60,043 nucleotides of DNA from Oceanicola sp. S124 (GCF_000220565.1 NZ_AFPM01000037.1:1-60043); one strand, 5' to 3'; positions 1 through 9,040 are shown, counted from the first letter of the stretch. The notes: generated by a model not told the origin, from the letters alone. A program made the numbers and translations.

Positions 1-415
1 TAAAGGACGCGCGGACGACGCACCTCCCTTTAAGGGCAAGACGTCCCGACAGGCCCCCAGCCCCGTTGGGCCATTGCATCTGGGCTCGCCTGAGCACAAC
101 CACACAGGGCGGGCAGCCCGGCACGACATTGCGGACCAGATATCTGAAGGGCTGTACCGACGGCTTTCGGGGTGTCGCGCGCAAGTTCGAAGCGGTCGCG
201 GTCCACGACGGCTGCATCGACGGTCAGTTTGCTTGCGAGGCCTCATAAAACGGCCTGCGCCTCACGGACCAGTCTCCGCGCCCCCCTTCCACATCGCACA
301 CCGCAAGATCCATGTCGCGCGCCTGCCGCCGCTCATCAGGCGGATGTCCCGCATATCCTGCAAGCGTCCAAGGCCTTGGTGCAGGCCACGATGTCCATTC
401 GATTTTCTGGAAAAG
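1..415. other. No supported gene
   Basis: This stretch upstream of (outside) tRNA-Phe has several short overlapping open frames on both strands. None has a recognisable domain, a good ribosome binding site or a neighbour-coupled start. The longest plus frame runs straight through the tRNA gene and the antisense of yacG and the RNase gene, so it is a composition artefact. I see no gene here. Confidence 0.5.
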
Positions 416-490
416 TGGTGCCCGGGGGCGGAATTGAACCACCGACACGAGGATTTTCAATCCACTGCTCTACCCCTGAGCTACCCGGGC
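416..490 (-). tRNA. tRNA-Phe (anticodon GAA)
   Basis: Read on the minus strand, the acceptor GCCCGGG (484-490) pairs with CCCGGGC (420-426). The D arm GCTC/GAGC, the anticodon stem GTGGA/TCCTC around loop TTGAAAA, and the T arm with TTCAATT are all present. The anticodon is GAA, for phenylalanine. The CCA end is encoded (416-418). It follows yacG on the same strand. Confidence 0.95.
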
Positions 491-631
491 ACGGGCACGG
501 CATCTGCCGTTGGGTGGAGGCGTTCTAGGCGACAGGCGCGGGAGTGTCCAGAGGGTTTTTCACAAAAAGTTCGCTGCACCCCCAAGGCCCGTCACCCGCC
601 ACAGGCATGTCCCGCAAGCGGCTGGAAAACC

Positions 632-832
632 TCAGGAAAGACGGTCCGGTCGCGGTTGCGACGCCAGGGCCTGCTCAGTTGCGTCAAGAGCTGCTTCGAC
701 GTCATCGGGATCGGTCGAGGGCATGGCGTAGGTGCCGCTCAGCCAGCGCGCCAGGTCCACGTCGGCGCAGCGGGCCGAGCAGAAGGGACGGATCGCGGGA
801 TCGGACTTGCGGTTGCAGATCGGACAGCTCAT
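632..832 (-). CDS. yacG: DNA gyrase inhibitor YacG
   Basis: A 66-aa zinc-binding protein of the YacG family. YacG is known to bind GyrB and block DNA binding by gyrase. The four zinc ligands are visible as CPIC near the N-terminus (residues 3-6) and CSARC (about 18-22), followed by the family's D-ARWL segment. Length is normal for the family, which is commonly 60-70 aa. The start ATG overlaps the stop of the upstream RNase E/G gene by 4 bp (829-832), so it is translationally coupled. It is the last protein gene before tRNA-Phe in the housekeeping run. The function is assigned from the family. Confidence 0.9.
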   Translation of the reverse strand: MSCPICNRKSDPAIRPFCSARCADVDLARWLSGTYAMPSTDPDDVEAALDATEQALASQPRPDRLS

Positions 833-1902
833 CCCAGCAGCCTGCCAAGAAGCGCGCCCAAAGGCAAACGGGCCCGCTTGCGCTGCAGCTCGAAATTGCC
901 GAGCGGGGTCCAGCCGGCCAGAACGGTTTCCGCGGCGTCGCTGCGGAATGCGGCGCGCAGGGCGCTTTCGAACTGGCGGCGGTCCTTCTTGCCCATGGGG
1001 GCGAGGTCCAGGAAGATCTGGCCGCCGAGACCGCGCAGACGCAGTTGCCGGGGCAGCTCCTTGGCGGTGGCCAGGTTGGCGCGCAGGCCCGCCGCAGGGC
1101 TGCCGTCGGCGCCGGTGTTAACGTCGACCGCGACACAGGCGCGGGTCACCTCGATGAACAGCGAGGCGCCGCCCGGCAGGGCCACCTCGGCGCGCGACAG
1201 CGCCTCAAGGTCGCCGTCCAGGCCCATCTCGGCAAAGCGCCCCTCGCCGTCCAGCACGGGGGCCTCGGGCCAGTCGCGCCAGGCCAGCTCATGCGGGCCG
1301 GGGCCGTCCAGCAGCTTCTCGGGGCCAGACCCCGAATCCGCCAGCACCTGTGCGGCAAGCTCGGCGGTGGCGGCGATATCCTCGGCGATGGCCTCGGGGT
1401 CGGCCCCTTCGCAGGCAGACCGCAGGATCAGCCCGGCGGGGTCCTCGCCCTGCATCAGGGGATGGTCGTCCAGCACCTCGTGGGCCACTTCCAGCGCCGC
1501 CTCGCGGGCCTCGTCCTCGCGGATCGCGCGCGAGGCGTTGAGACCGGGGGCGCCGGGGGTGACGATGCAATAGCGGCTCTTGAACAGCACCTTGGCGGTC
1601 AGCGGCAGGGCCTTGCCCGGCTCGGGGTAGCCGGTGACCTGCACCAGCAGGGACTGACCCGGCGCAAGGCCGCGCACCTGGCGCAGAAAGCCCATGCCCT
1701 CGGGGGTCTTGACGAAGACGCCGCCCTGCCCCTTCACCGGCCGGTCGACCACGGCGCGGTAGATCGTGCCGGGGCGCACCGTCTCGGGGTCGTCCAGCAG
1801 CAGGTCCGACGGGCGGCCGTCTTCCAGCAGCAGCGCGGCCTCGACCGGCGCGCCGCCGGCGGGATCGGCCAGTTGATCCAGAACGATCTGCAGACCCTTC
1901 AT
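829..1902 (-). CDS. rng: Ribonuclease E/G family protein (short form)
   Basis: A 357-aa endoribonuclease of the RNase E/G family, acting in mRNA decay and rRNA processing. The S1-like part lies at about residues 40-110. The catalytic-domain signatures VAVDVNTG and IFLDLAPM contain the two aspartates that bind magnesium in RNase E (Asp303 and Asp346 there). It is shorter than E. coli RNase G (about 490 aa). The Cys-containing zinc-link found between the large and small domains of RNase E/G is not visible, so this is the compact alphaproteobacterial paralogue rather than the main RNase E. I chose the ATG at 1902 because it overlaps the maf stop (ATGA, 1899-1902). A start 21 nt upstream (1923) is also open. 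The stop overlaps the yacG start. Confidence 0.85.
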   Translation of the reverse strand: MKGLQIVLDQLADPAGGAPVEAALLLEDGRPSDLLLDDPETVRPGTIYRAVVDRPVKGQGGVFVKTPEGMGFLRQVRGLAPGQSLLVQVTGYPEPGKALPLTAKVLFKSRYCIVTPGAPGLNASRAIREDEAREAALEVAHEVLDDHPLMQGEDPAGLILRSACEGADPEAIAEDIAATAELAAQVLADSGSGPEKLLDGPGPHELAWRDWPEAPVLDGEGRFAEMGLDGDLEALSRAEVALPGGASLFIEVTRACVAVDVNTGADGSPAAGLRANLATAKELPRQLRLRGLGGQIFLDLAPMGKKDRRQFESALRAAFRSDAAETVLAGWTPLGNFELQRKRARLPLGALLGRLLG

Positions 1903-2474
1903 GCGTCCCTCCAGAGCGGCCATCCTGCCGCCCTCAGCAAATGCGCCGTCTCGGCCACGGGCAGGCCCATGACGGCAGAGAAAGAGCCGGAAATCCAGGG
2001 GATGAAGGCACCCGCGGGCCCCTGGATGCCGTAGCCACCTGCCTTGCCCTGCCAGTCGCCGGTCGCAAGGTAGCCGTTCACCTCGTCATCCGAGAGGCGC
2101 TTCATGCGCACGTCTGTGACCACGTCGCGTTCCCAGACCCGGTCGCCGGTCTTGACCGCAACCGCGGTGATCACCCGGTGACGGCGCCCGGACAGCGCGT
2201 AGAGGAACTGCGCCGCCTCGCCCGCATCGGCAGGCTTGCCCATGATGCGGCGCCCGAGGGCCACGGTGGTGTCGGCACAGAGCACGATTTCCCCGTCACC
2301 CGCCGAAACCGCCTCGGCCTTCTGGCGGGCGATGCGACGGCAATAGTCGCGCGGAAGCTCGCGCGGCGCGGGGGTTTCGTCGATGTCTGGGGGACGGATA
2401 TCAGCGGGAACGACCCCCAGCTGGGCCAGAAGCTCCAGCCGCCGGGGGCTGCCCGATCCGAGGACGAGTTTCAA
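1899..2474 (-). CDS. maf: Maf-family nucleotide pyrophosphatase
   Basis: A 191-aa Maf/YhdE-like house-cleaning enzyme that hydrolyses non-canonical or excess nucleoside triphosphates to monophosphates. Family motifs are clear: SGSPRR at the N-terminus, the substrate-pocket segment [22 protein letters not shown] around residues 70-90, and the C-terminal [18 protein letters not shown] segment. Which subfamily it belongs to (dTTP/UTP or 7-methyl-GTP type) cannot be fixed by eye. It lies 45 nt downstream of infA and overlaps the RNase E/G gene by 4 bp. Full length for the family. Confidence 0.88.
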   Translation of the reverse strand: MKLVLGSGSPRRLELLAQLGVVPADIRPPDIDETPAPRELPRDYCRRIARQKAEAVSAGDGEIVLCADTTVALGRRIMGKPADAGEAAQFLYALSGRRHRVITAVAVKTGDRVWERDVVTDVRMKRLSDDEVNGYLATGDWQGKAGGYGIQGPAGAFIPWISGSFSAVMGLPVAETAHLLRAAGWPLWRDA

Positions 2475-2519
2475 GTCAGGCCCTCTTTGTCAGCAGGGAC
2501 ACCGCGCCAGGGCGCGATG

Positions 2520-2738
2520 TCACTTGAAGCGGTAGTTGATCCGACCCTTGGTCAGATCGTAGGGGGTCATCTCGACCTGCACCTTGTCGCCAGCCAGAAC
2601 ACGGATGCGGTTCTTGCGCATCTTGCCTGCCGTATGTGCGATGATTTCATGGCCGTTCTCGAGCTCGACCCGGAATGTCGCATTGGGCAGGAGTTCCTTC
2701 ACGACGCCGGGGAATTCGAGAATGTCTTCCTTGGCCAT
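2520..2738 (-). CDS. infA: Translation initiation factor IF-1
   Basis: A 72-aa S1/OB-fold protein that binds the ribosomal A site during initiation. It is unmistakable: [19 protein letters not shown] at the start, [20 protein letters not shown] in the middle, and the C-terminal [13 protein letters not shown]. Exactly the usual length. It has its own 88-nt upstream gap after the hydrolase gene, the likely place of a dedicated promoter, and is followed by maf and the RNase E/G gene. Confidence 0.97.
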   Translation of the reverse strand: MAKEDILEFPGVVKELLPNATFRVELENGHEIIAHTAGKMRKNRIRVLAGDKVQVEMTPYDLTKGRINYRFK

Positions 2739-2826
2739 GTGGTCTCCAGTTTTCCGTGAAAGCCGCGTCCAGGCGCGGCCGTGCCGCGTAAATGGTCGCT
2801 CTTCGTCAAATATTCAAGGGAATTCT

Positions 2827-3699
2827 CTAGCGCAGGTCACAAGTTTCAAGAGAGCGGTCGTCGGACTGCTCGTCCCAATGGGCGAGGTTGCGCACACGGC
2901 CCTTCTGACGCACATGGCGGATGGCTGCAAGGTCGACTTCGGCGAAGGTCCAGCCGGGTTGGTTCATCACCCCCTCGGCCAGAACGCCCGTGGGCGGGAA
3001 GCCCTCGTCGGGCGGGCCGAAGATGCCGCCCATGCCCCAGCTGACGTCGACGGCCTCGACCAGGGGATACTCGCCCACGATCGAGGACATGACCGAGACG
3101 CACTGGCTTTCCAACGCCCGCGCCATGGCGCCGATACGGACCCGCCAGTACCCTTCCAGCGCGTCGGTGGCCGAGGGCACCAGCAGCAGTTCAGCGGCGC
3201 GCTGCGCCCGGGCCTGGAGGGGGAATTCGCTATCGTAGCAGATGTTGATCGCAAGGGTGCCGATCTCGGTCTCGAAGACCTTCAGCGGCCCGGCCCCCTC
3301 GACGCCCCAGGGATCCCGCTCCCACAGGGTCATCACCTGCTTGTCCTGGAACCCCATCCGCCCGTTCGGCGCGTAGAGGTACGCGCGGTTGACGATCCGC
3401 ACGCCCTCGATCACCGGGCCCGAGGCGCCGAGGATATGCACCCCATGCGCCGCAGCCAGCCGCAGGTGCAGCGCGTTCACATCGCCCATCAGCTCCGAGA
3501 TATGCCGGCTGGCGGACTGAAGATCCGCGCAGATCGCCTCTCCGCCAAGCGAGGCCAGCTCCATGGCGCCGTATTCGGGAAAGACCAGCAGCGCGGCCCC
3601 CTGCCCTGCCGCCTCGGCAACCCAGTCCGACAGCTTCGCCTCGTAGGCGGCCCAGTCGGGGAAGACATCCAGCGGATAGGCGGCGGCGGCAAGTTTCAT
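2827..3699 (-). CDS. Carbon-nitrogen hydrolase (nitrilase superfamily)
   Basis: A 290-aa amidase/nitrilase-fold hydrolase. The catalytic triad is visible: Glu in VFPEYGAM (about residue 42), Lys in FQDKQVMT (about 130-140) and Cys in INICYDSEFP (about 165-172). The substrate is not readable from sequence. The start ATG overlaps the stop of the GNAT gene (3696-3699). Nitrilase branch 12 of Pace and Brenner is defined by fusion of a RimI-like acetyltransferase to this hydrolase fold, so this coupled pair looks like the split form of that fusion protein. That suggests an amide or N-acetylated substrate shared by the two proteins (inference). Confidence 0.85.
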   Translation of the reverse strand: MKLAAAAYPLDVFPDWAAYEAKLSDWVAEAAGQGAALLVFPEYGAMELASLGGEAICADLQSASRHISELMGDVNALHLRLAAAHGVHILGASGPVIEGVRIVNRAYLYAPNGRMGFQDKQVMTLWERDPWGVEGAGPLKVFETEIGTLAINICYDSEFPLQARAQRAAELLLVPSATDALEGYWRVRIGAMARALESQCVSVMSSIVGEYPLVEAVDVSWGMGGIFGPPDEGFPPTGVLAEGVMNQPGWTFAEVDLAAIRHVRQKGRVRNLAHWDEQSDDRSLETCDLR

Positions 3700-4274
3700 A
3701 GGCTCTTCATCCAGAATTGCAGCTTGTGGGGACTTTGTTCGCTGTCACCGATATCGGTCCAGCGGAACTCGGCCAGAACGCCCGGCAGCGGTGCATAGCC
3801 CCGCTTGCGCCAGAAGGGATCCAGCGGGCGATACCCCTCGGGCCGGGCCGGGTGGTCCTCGGGGCGAACCACGCTGCAGAAGGCCGAATGGCGACGGCCG
3901 AGCGCCTTTGCATGGGCTTCGCGCGCGTCGAAGAAGGCATGGCCGATCCCCTGTCCCCGGTAGCCGGGCAGCAGGACCGACTCGGCGCAATAGAAGATTT
4001 CTTCTAGCGCCTCGGGGCGCCCGGCGAAGGGGGCGGCGAAATCATCAGCATGGGCCTCCATGGCCATGCCGGTGGCAACGCCGACAATACGGTCGCCGTC
4101 CCGCGCGGCCACCACGATGGCCGAGGGAGCGAGGTAGTCATTCAGGTACTGCCGCTCGTAGGCCAGGTCGCCATCATAGAGATAGGGCCAGTCGCGGAAG
4201 ACCGCGATGCGCAGCCGCGCCACGTCGTCCAGCGCCGCTTCCAGCGCGGCGCCGGTCAGGACCTCGACCTTCAT
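3696..4274 (-). CDS. GNAT family N-acetyltransferase
   Basis: A 192-aa GNAT protein that would transfer an acetyl group from acetyl-CoA to an amine. The core fold is readable: a beta4 segment ending near IVGVATGMA, then the acetyl-CoA loop as LLPGYRGQGIGHAFFDARE, a clear R/Q-x-x-G-x-G/A motif. The open frame extends further upstream, to 4604, but that part is antisense-like filler inside the NTF2-like gene. The ATG at 4274 overlaps the previous stop (ATGA) and starts the real domain. It is coupled on both sides, to the NTF2-like gene and to the hydrolase, so the three products are probably made in fixed ratio. Confidence 0.85.
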   Translation of the reverse strand: MKVEVLTGAALEAALDDVARLRIAVFRDWPYLYDGDLAYERQYLNDYLAPSAIVVAARDGDRIVGVATGMAMEAHADDFAAPFAGRPEALEEIFYCAESVLLPGYRGQGIGHAFFDAREAHAKALGRRHSAFCSVVRPEDHPARPEGYRPLDPFWRKRGYAPLPGVLAEFRWTDIGDSEQSPHKLQFWMKSL

Positions 4275-4669
4275 TTCGAGACCTGCGCCACCCAGTCGGC
4301 GAGGTTGTAATAAGTCGTCACGCGGCAGATCAGACCGTCTTCGTCGATGTCGAAGAAACTGCCTGCGGGCAGGCGGTAGGTCTGCCCCCGGGCCTCGGGC
4401 AGGCCCTCGTCGGTGGCGAGATAGGTGCCGTTGACGACGAATTCCGCCGCTGCACGGCGCCCGCTGTCGGAGACGAAGATCACCATGTCGGTGAGATGTT
4501 CCCTGTAGCAGCGGGTCATATGGTCGTTGAACGCGGCGAACAGCGCCTTGCCGGTGCGGATCTTGCCCTCGTTCACATGGTGGGCCACGTCCTCGGACAG
4601 GCACTCGAGCATGGCATCGGTGTCGTCGGCATTGAAGGCGTCGAAGTAGCGCTGGATGATATGGGTCAT
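4271..4669 (-). CDS. NTF2/SnoaL-like (ketosteroid-isomerase-related) protein
   Basis: A 132-aa protein of the NTF2-like fold: an N-terminal helix with RYFDAFNADDTDAMLECL, a segment VAHHVNEG, and a C-terminal sheet ending VTTYYNLADWVAQV. These folds are small cone-shaped barrels that act as enzymes or ligand-binding subunits. No catalytic assignment is possible from sequence. It overlaps both neighbours by 4 bp (phosphatase upstream, GNAT downstream), placing it in a coupled operon with the acetyltransferase and the nitrilase-type hydrolase, and it may act on the same unknown metabolite. Confidence 0.75.
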   Translation of the reverse strand: MTHIIQRYFDAFNADDTDAMLECLSEDVAHHVNEGKIRTGKALFAAFNDHMTRCYREHLTDMVIFVSDSGRRAAAEFVVNGTYLATDEGLPEARGQTYRLPAGSFFDIDEDGLICRVTTYYNLADWVAQVSK

Positions 4670-5127
4670 GCGGCCTCGGATGGGGGACCGAACCGGTCCT
4701 GCAGTTTCGTGATGATCTGGTCGCGGCTCTGCCGGTAGGCGTTCAGCTTCTGCTCGCGGGTCTCGCCGATGCCGGTCGGATCCATGATCGGCCAGTATTC
4801 GACGGTCAGGTGAAAGAAACGGGTCAATTCCAGTGCCGCGCGCTGGCTGGCGGGCGACAGCGCCACCACCAGATCAAAGGAGGACAGGTCATCCCCCCAT
4901 TGCTGCATCTCTTCGAAAGAGCGCGAGCGGTGACGGGCCAGCTCGACCCCCAGCTCCTTGCAGACCGAGATGGCGAAACCGTCGATCTCGAGGTCGTTCT
5001 TCACGCCGACGGATTGCACGTAGGTGTCCATGCCGTAGAGCTTCTTCATGATGCCCTCGGCCATGGGGGACCGCACCGCGTTGTGGTCGCAGCAGAACAA
5101 AACCGATTGCGGACGTTCCGCTGGCAA
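4666..5127 (-). CDS. Low-molecular-weight protein tyrosine phosphatase-like
   Basis: A 153-aa phosphatase/arsenate-reductase fold protein. The P-loop reads VLFCCDHNAVRSPMAEG, which contains the C-x5-R signature (C-DHNAV-R) followed by S, and there is a C-terminal Asp in MDPTGIG (DP motif) as expected for the general acid. It could dephosphorylate tyrosine in proteins or reduce arsenate; the conserved housekeeping location next to UPF0262 favours the phosphatase-like role (inference). It starts 7 nt after UPF0262 and overlaps the NTF2-like gene by 4 bp. Confidence 0.8.
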   Translation of the reverse strand: MPAERPQSVLFCCDHNAVRSPMAEGIMKKLYGMDTYVQSVGVKNDLEIDGFAISVCKELGVELARHRSRSFEEMQQWGDDLSSFDLVVALSPASQRAALELTRFFHLTVEYWPIMDPTGIGETREQKLNAYRQSRDQIITKLQDRFGPPSEAA

Positions 5128-5134
5128 GACCTCT

Positions 5135-5620
5135 TTACCCCCCGAAGTGCAGCACGCAGATCAGCGTGAAAAGCCGTCGCGCCGTGTCGTGGTCGACGAT
5201 GGCCTTGCCTTCGAGTCGCTCCACCAGCACGCGCGCGCCTTCATCATGGATGCCACGGCGCGCCATGTCGATGGTCTCGATCTGCGCGGGAGGCAGATTC
5301 TTGACCGCATCGAAGTAGCTTTTGCAGATCGCGAAATAGTCCTTCACCACCTGCCGGAAGGGCCCGAGCGACAGCAGGAACTGCGCCGCCGCCGCGCCGC
5401 TTTCGTCCTGCACGTCGAAGACCAGACGCTTGTCGCGGATCGACAGCCCCAGCCGATAGGGGCCGTCGGGCACGCTGCGATCCTCGCGCTTGGGCAGCGT
5501 GAAGGAGTTCTCCTCCATCAGGTCGAAGATCGCGACGCGCCGCTCCTGCTCGATCTCGGGGGTCGGCGGCGGCAGGTTGCGGTCGTCCAGCTCGATATGC
5601 GCAATACGGGACATGGTCAT
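5135..5620 (-). CDS. UPF0262 family protein
   Basis: A 161-aa conserved alphaproteobacterial protein of unknown function. Family features seen are the N-terminal IAHIELDDRNL, the LPKREDRSVPDGPYRL segment, LSLGPFRQVVKDYFAICKSY in the middle, and a C-terminal helix with ARRLFTLICVLHFGG. It has no membrane segment or signal peptide. It heads the run UPF0262 - phosphatase - NTF2-like - GNAT - hydrolase. A 143-nt gap (5621-5763) separates it from hisD, so the promoter of this run probably lies there. Two in-frame ATGs are two codons apart (5620 and 5614). Confidence 0.85.
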   Translation of the reverse strand: MTMSRIAHIELDDRNLPPPTPEIEQERRVAIFDLMEENSFTLPKREDRSVPDGPYRLGLSIRDKRLVFDVQDESGAAAAQFLLSLGPFRQVVKDYFAICKSYFDAVKNLPPAQIETIDMARRGIHDEGARVLVERLEGKAIVDHDTARRLFTLICVLHFGG

Positions 5621-5763
5621 TGTTTCCCTCGATCTCCGGCCGAGCTCCCCTCACCCCCGGAGACTATGCTGCATCGCAGAAATGCGCCACAAAATCTTTA
5701 CAGAAGATTAATCTAACGAAGCGTCAGACTGGCGCAATCCCCGTGTTGCCCCCCGCGATGCGG

Positions 5764-7068
5764 TCAGCCCTCGTTCAGCTTGTCGAGGCGCGCGCGGACG
5801 GAAAGTCCGTGCGCCTCAAGGCTTTCCGAGATCGCCAGCCGTTCCGCCGCCGGGCCGATGGCCTTCAGCGCCGCCGGGGTCATCTGGGCCAGCGTGGTAC
5901 GCTTGAGGAAGTCCATGACCGAGAGGCCGGAAGAGAATCGCGCCGAACGTGCAGTCGGCAGCACGTGGTTGGGGCCGCCGACGTAGTCGCCGATCGCCTC
6001 GGGGGTCCAGCCGCCGAGGAAGATCGCGCCCGCGTGCTGGCATTTCTTCGACAGCTCCAGCGGATCGGCGGTGCAGATCTCGAGGTGCTCGGGCGCAATA
6101 CGGTTGGACAGGGCGGCCGCCTCGTCCATGTCGGACACGGTGATCACCGCGCCGAAGTCGCGCCAGCTGGCCCCGGCGATGGTGCGGCGCTCCAGCGTTT
6201 CCAGCCGCTTTTCGACTGCCGCCGCGACCGCCTGCGCCAGCTCGGGGCTGTCGGTGATCAGCAGGGACTGGGCGCTTTCGTCGTGCTCGGCCTGGCTGAG
6301 CAGGTCCAGCGCCAGCCAGTCGGGATCATTGTCGGCATCGGCGATGACGAGAATTTCCGACGGCCCCGCGATCATGTCGATGCCCACCTTGCCGAAGACC
6401 CGGCGCTTGGCGGCGGCGACATAGGCATTGCCCGGCCCGGTGATCTTGTCGACCGGCGCGATACTGGCGGTGCCATAGGCCAGCGCGGCAATCGCCTGGG
6501 CGCCGCCGATGCGATAGACCTCGTCCACGCCTGCCAGCCGCGCCGCCATCAGCACCAGAGGGTTAACCTTGCCGTCAGGCGTTGGCACGGCGATGGCCAG
6601 ACGCTCGACCCCCGCCACCTTGGCCGGGATCGCGTTCATCAGCACGGAAGAGGGATAAGAGGCCAGACCGCCCGGCACGTAGAGCCCGGCCGCCGAAACC
6701 GCGCTCCAGCGCCAGCCCAGCGAGGCGCCGTCGGGATCGGTCCAGAAGGCGTCCTCGGGCATCTGGCGGACGTGGTAGGCCCGGATACGCTGCGCGGCGG
6801 TTTCCAGCGCCTGCTTCTCGGCCGGGGGAACCCGGGCGCAATGAGCATCGATCTCTTCGCGGGTGAAGCAGAGCGTTTCGGGCTCAAGCTCCAGCCGGTC
6901 GAACTTGGCCGTCAGCTCGATCAGCGCCGCATCGCCACGGGCGCGGACATCGGCGATGATCGCCGCGACGGCCTCGTCCACATCCGGCGAGTCCTCGCGC
7001 TTGGCGCCCAGCAGGGCGGTGAAGCGGGTTTCGAAATCGGCGTCGCGGGTCGACAGGAAATGCGGCAT
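5764..7068 (-). CDS. hisD: Histidinol dehydrogenase
   Basis: A 434-aa zinc enzyme catalysing the last two oxidation steps of histidine biosynthesis, L-histidinol to L-histidine with NAD. The signatures GLYVPGGLASYPSSVLM, YRIGGAQAIAALAYGT, and the diagnostic IDMIAGPSEILVIADAD / LLSQAEHDESAQS are present, including the zinc-binding Gln/His of the SQAEHD motif and the C-terminal EAHGLSVRARL. Normal length. It stands with DUF2948 and murA, a common arrangement in Rhodobacteraceae, and not in a his operon. Confidence 0.97.
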   Translation of the reverse strand: MPHFLSTRDADFETRFTALLGAKREDSPDVDEAVAAIIADVRARGDAALIELTAKFDRLELEPETLCFTREEIDAHCARVPPAEKQALETAAQRIRAYHVRQMPEDAFWTDPDGASLGWRWSAVSAAGLYVPGGLASYPSSVLMNAIPAKVAGVERLAIAVPTPDGKVNPLVLMAARLAGVDEVYRIGGAQAIAALAYGTASIAPVDKITGPGNAYVAAAKRRVFGKVGIDMIAGPSEILVIADADNDPDWLALDLLSQAEHDESAQSLLITDSPELAQAVAAAVEKRLETLERRTIAGASWRDFGAVITVSDMDEAAALSNRIAPEHLEICTADPLELSKKCQHAGAIFLGGWTPEAIGDYVGGPNHVLPTARSARFSSGLSVMDFLKRTTLAQMTPAALKAIGPAAERLAISESLEAHGLSVRARLDKLNEG

Positions 7069-7132
7069 CAGGGTCCCTCCGGGGTTCGGAACTCTCTAGA
7101 CCGAAGCCCGCCGGGGGTTCAAGACGAGGCCG

Positions 7133-7606
7133 CTATGCGCCGTGATCGGGCACCTTGCCCGAGGGGGCAAGGTAGGGGCGCGTGACATCCTTCAGCACCG
7201 CCTCCAACGCCTCCACCCTCAGGCGGATTGCCCCATCCCCGGCCAGGGTGATCAGCAGCTGCCCCGAGGGCGGTTCCTCGTCGGGGATGAACTCCAGCGA
7301 GAGGGTCGACAGGATCATCTCGGGATCGGCCCGGCTGATGCCCTGGCTGGCCACCGTCTGCACGTTCTCGAAGACGAGAACCGAGCGCACCCGCTCGGCC
7401 CCGTGACGATCCCGCGCGCCGTCTTCCCAGCGGAAGCGGTTCAGCAGCATGGCAAAGCGGCGTTCGTCGCGCATGAAGCGCATCTCGGTCACCGGCAGCA
7501 CCGCGTCCTGGATCAGCGCAGAGAGGACCTGCAGGTCCTCCCCCGTCAGGGCGCCGAGGTTCAGCGGGGCTTCGCCGCCATCTTCGAAACGTGCGTCTTC
7601 GGTCAT
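7133..7606 (-). CDS. DUF2948 family protein
   Basis: A 157-aa protein of unknown function matching the alphaproteobacterial DUF2948 pattern: an N-terminal [21 protein letters not shown], then [20 protein letters not shown], and a C-terminal [15 protein letters not shown]. No signal peptide or membrane helix. The start overlaps the murA stop by 4 bp (7603-7606), so it is translationally coupled to murA, and hisD follows after 64 nt. Conserved linkage suggests a housekeeping role but does not say which. Confidence 0.85.
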   Translation of the reverse strand: MTEDARFEDGGEAPLNLGALTGEDLQVLSALIQDAVLPVTEMRFMRDERRFAMLLNRFRWEDGARDRHGAERVRSVLVFENVQTVASQGISRADPEMILSTLSLEFIPDEEPPSGQLLITLAGDGAIRLRVEALEAVLKDVTRPYLAPSGKVPDHGA

Positions 7607-8871
7607 TCCTTGATCCGTTCGATCTTGGCCCCGCAGGCCGACAGCTTCTGCTCGACGCTCTCGTAGCCGCGGTCGAGGTGATAGACCCTGCTGACCACGG
7701 TTTCGCCCTCGGCCGCAAGTCCGGCAAGGATAAGAGAGACCGAGGCGCGCAGATCGGTGGCCATCACCGGCGCGCCTTTCAGCCGTTCGACACCATGCAC
7801 CGTCGCCTGGCCGCCGTGCACCTCGATGCGGGCGCCCATGCGGGTCAGCTCGGGCGCATGCATGAAGCGGTTCTCAAAGATCGTCTCTTCCAGCATGGAG
7901 GTACCCTCGGCGGTGCAGAGCAGCGCCATCATCTGCGCCTGCAGATCGGTGGGGAAGCCGGGGAAGACCTCTGTCCTGACGTTCACCGCCTTGATGCGGT
8001 CGCCGCGACGCCTGACCTTGACGCCCTTCTCGGTCGCCTCGACCGAGATCCCGGCCTCGTCCAGCTTCTCGACGAAGGCGCCCAGCAGGTCCAGCGAGCC
8101 GCCGATGCATTCGACTTCGCCACCGGCGATGGCCGGCGCCAGCATGTAGGTGCCCAGCTCGATCCGGTCGGCGACGACCTGGTGGGTCGCCCCGTGCAGG
8201 CGGTCGACGCCCTGGATCTCGATGCGCGAGGTGCCCTCGCCCTCGATCTGGGCGCCCATGGCGCGCAGGCATTTCACCAGGTCGACGATCTCGGGCTCGC
8301 GCGCGGCATTGGTCAGCACCGTGGTGCCCTTGGCCAGCGTCGCCGCCATGACGATGTTCTCGGTGGCACCGACCGAGGCGAAGCGCATCTCGAACTGCGC
8401 CCCCTTCAGGCGGCCGCCGGCCGTCTTGGCGTGCAGGTAGCCGTCCTTCAGCTCGATCTCGGCGCCGAGCGCCTCGAGCCCCTCGATATGCAGGTCCATC
8501 GGCCGCGCGCCGATGGCACAGCCCCCCGGCAGCGATACCTGCGCCTGCCCGGTACGGGCGAGCAATGGCCCCAGCACCAGGTTCGAGGCGCGCATCTTGC
8601 GCACGATCTCGTAGTCCGCCCAGCTTGAGGTCAGGTCGTGGCTGGACAGCGCCAGCACCTTGCCGTCCTGCATCCGCGAGACTTCCCCCCCGAGGCTTTC
8701 CAGCAGCGCCGTCATCGTCTTGATGTCGGAGAGCCGCGGCGCATTGGTCAGCGTCAGCGGTTCATCCGACAGAAGGGTTGCCGGCATCAGAGCAAGGCAG
8801 GCGTTCTTTGCCCCCGCGATCGGAATGCTGCCGCTCAGCGGGCCATTGCCCGTCACCAGGATCGAATCCAT
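7603..8871 (-). CDS. murA: UDP-N-acetylglucosamine 1-carboxyvinyltransferase
   Basis: A 422-aa cytoplasmic enzyme that transfers enolpyruvate from PEP to UDP-GlcNAc, the first committed step of peptidoglycan synthesis. The N-terminal substrate motif [18 protein letters not shown], the loop around [13 protein letters not shown] (in family members the fosfomycin-reactive Cys sits in this PGGCAIG loop, as here), [13 protein letters not shown] and the C-terminal HLDRGYE are all present. Full length. It starts 4 nt after the stop of a 54-codon gene and overlaps DUF2948. Confidence 0.97.
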   Translation of the reverse strand: MDSILVTGNGPLSGSIPIAGAKNACLALMPATLLSDEPLTLTNAPRLSDIKTMTALLESLGGEVSRMQDGKVLALSSHDLTSSWADYEIVRKMRASNLVLGPLLARTGQAQVSLPGGCAIGARPMDLHIEGLEALGAEIELKDGYLHAKTAGGRLKGAQFEMRFASVGATENIVMAATLAKGTTVLTNAAREPEIVDLVKCLRAMGAQIEGEGTSRIEIQGVDRLHGATHQVVADRIELGTYMLAPAIAGGEVECIGGSLDLLGAFVEKLDEAGISVEATEKGVKVRRRGDRIKAVNVRTEVFPGFPTDLQAQMMALLCTAEGTSMLEETIFENRFMHAPELTRMGARIEVHGGQATVHGVERLKGAPVMATDLRASVSLILAGLAAEGETVVSRVYHLDRGYESVEQKLSACGAKIERIKE

Positions 8872-8875
8872 GCCT

Positions 8876-9040
8876 CTAGTCCTCTTTCTGCTCGTCGGAC
8901 CCTTCGGGGCCCTGATTGTCCGTCGTGGCCGCCCGCGCGCGGGCCTGTGCCTTCCTGCGGGCGAGATTCGCCTTCAGGGCGGATTTCAGCCTCTCTTCGC
9001 GCGTCAGCGCGTCTTTTGCGACGTCCCGTTTCCTTGCCAT
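8876..9040 (-). CDS. Small basic conserved hypothetical protein (54 aa)
   Basis: A 54-aa open frame starting [19 protein letters not shown]. It is rich in Lys, Arg and Ala in the first 38 residues (a predicted amphipathic helix) with an acidic tail ending DEQKED. The stop lies only 4 nt before the murA ATG, so it would be co-transcribed and possibly coupled to murA. It reads in a different frame from a longer minus-strand frame (8853-9113) that I consider a shadow. Support comes from position and charge pattern, not a named family. The basic-helix/acidic-tail composition would fit a nucleic-acid- or ribosome-associated peptide (inference). Confidence 0.6.
   Translation of the reverse strand: MARKRDVAKDALTREERLKSALKANLARRKAQARARAATTDNQGPEGSDEQKED

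Noticed and set aside
74..1573. Long plus-strand frame (499 aa) across tRNA-Phe, yacG and the RNase gene
   Set aside because: Arg/Ser/Pro-rich, runs through a tRNA and is antisense to two recognised genes.
544..2034. Plus-strand frame of 496 aa
   Set aside because: Antisense of yacG and RNase E/G; no domain.
4275..4604. N-terminal extension of the GNAT gene
   Set aside because: Lies inside the NTF2-like gene in another frame; the ATGA overlap at 4271-4274 marks the real start.
5620..7185. 521-aa plus frame
   Set aside because: Antisense of hisD, which is unmistakable.
7591..8628. 345-aa plus frame
   Set aside because: Antisense of murA.
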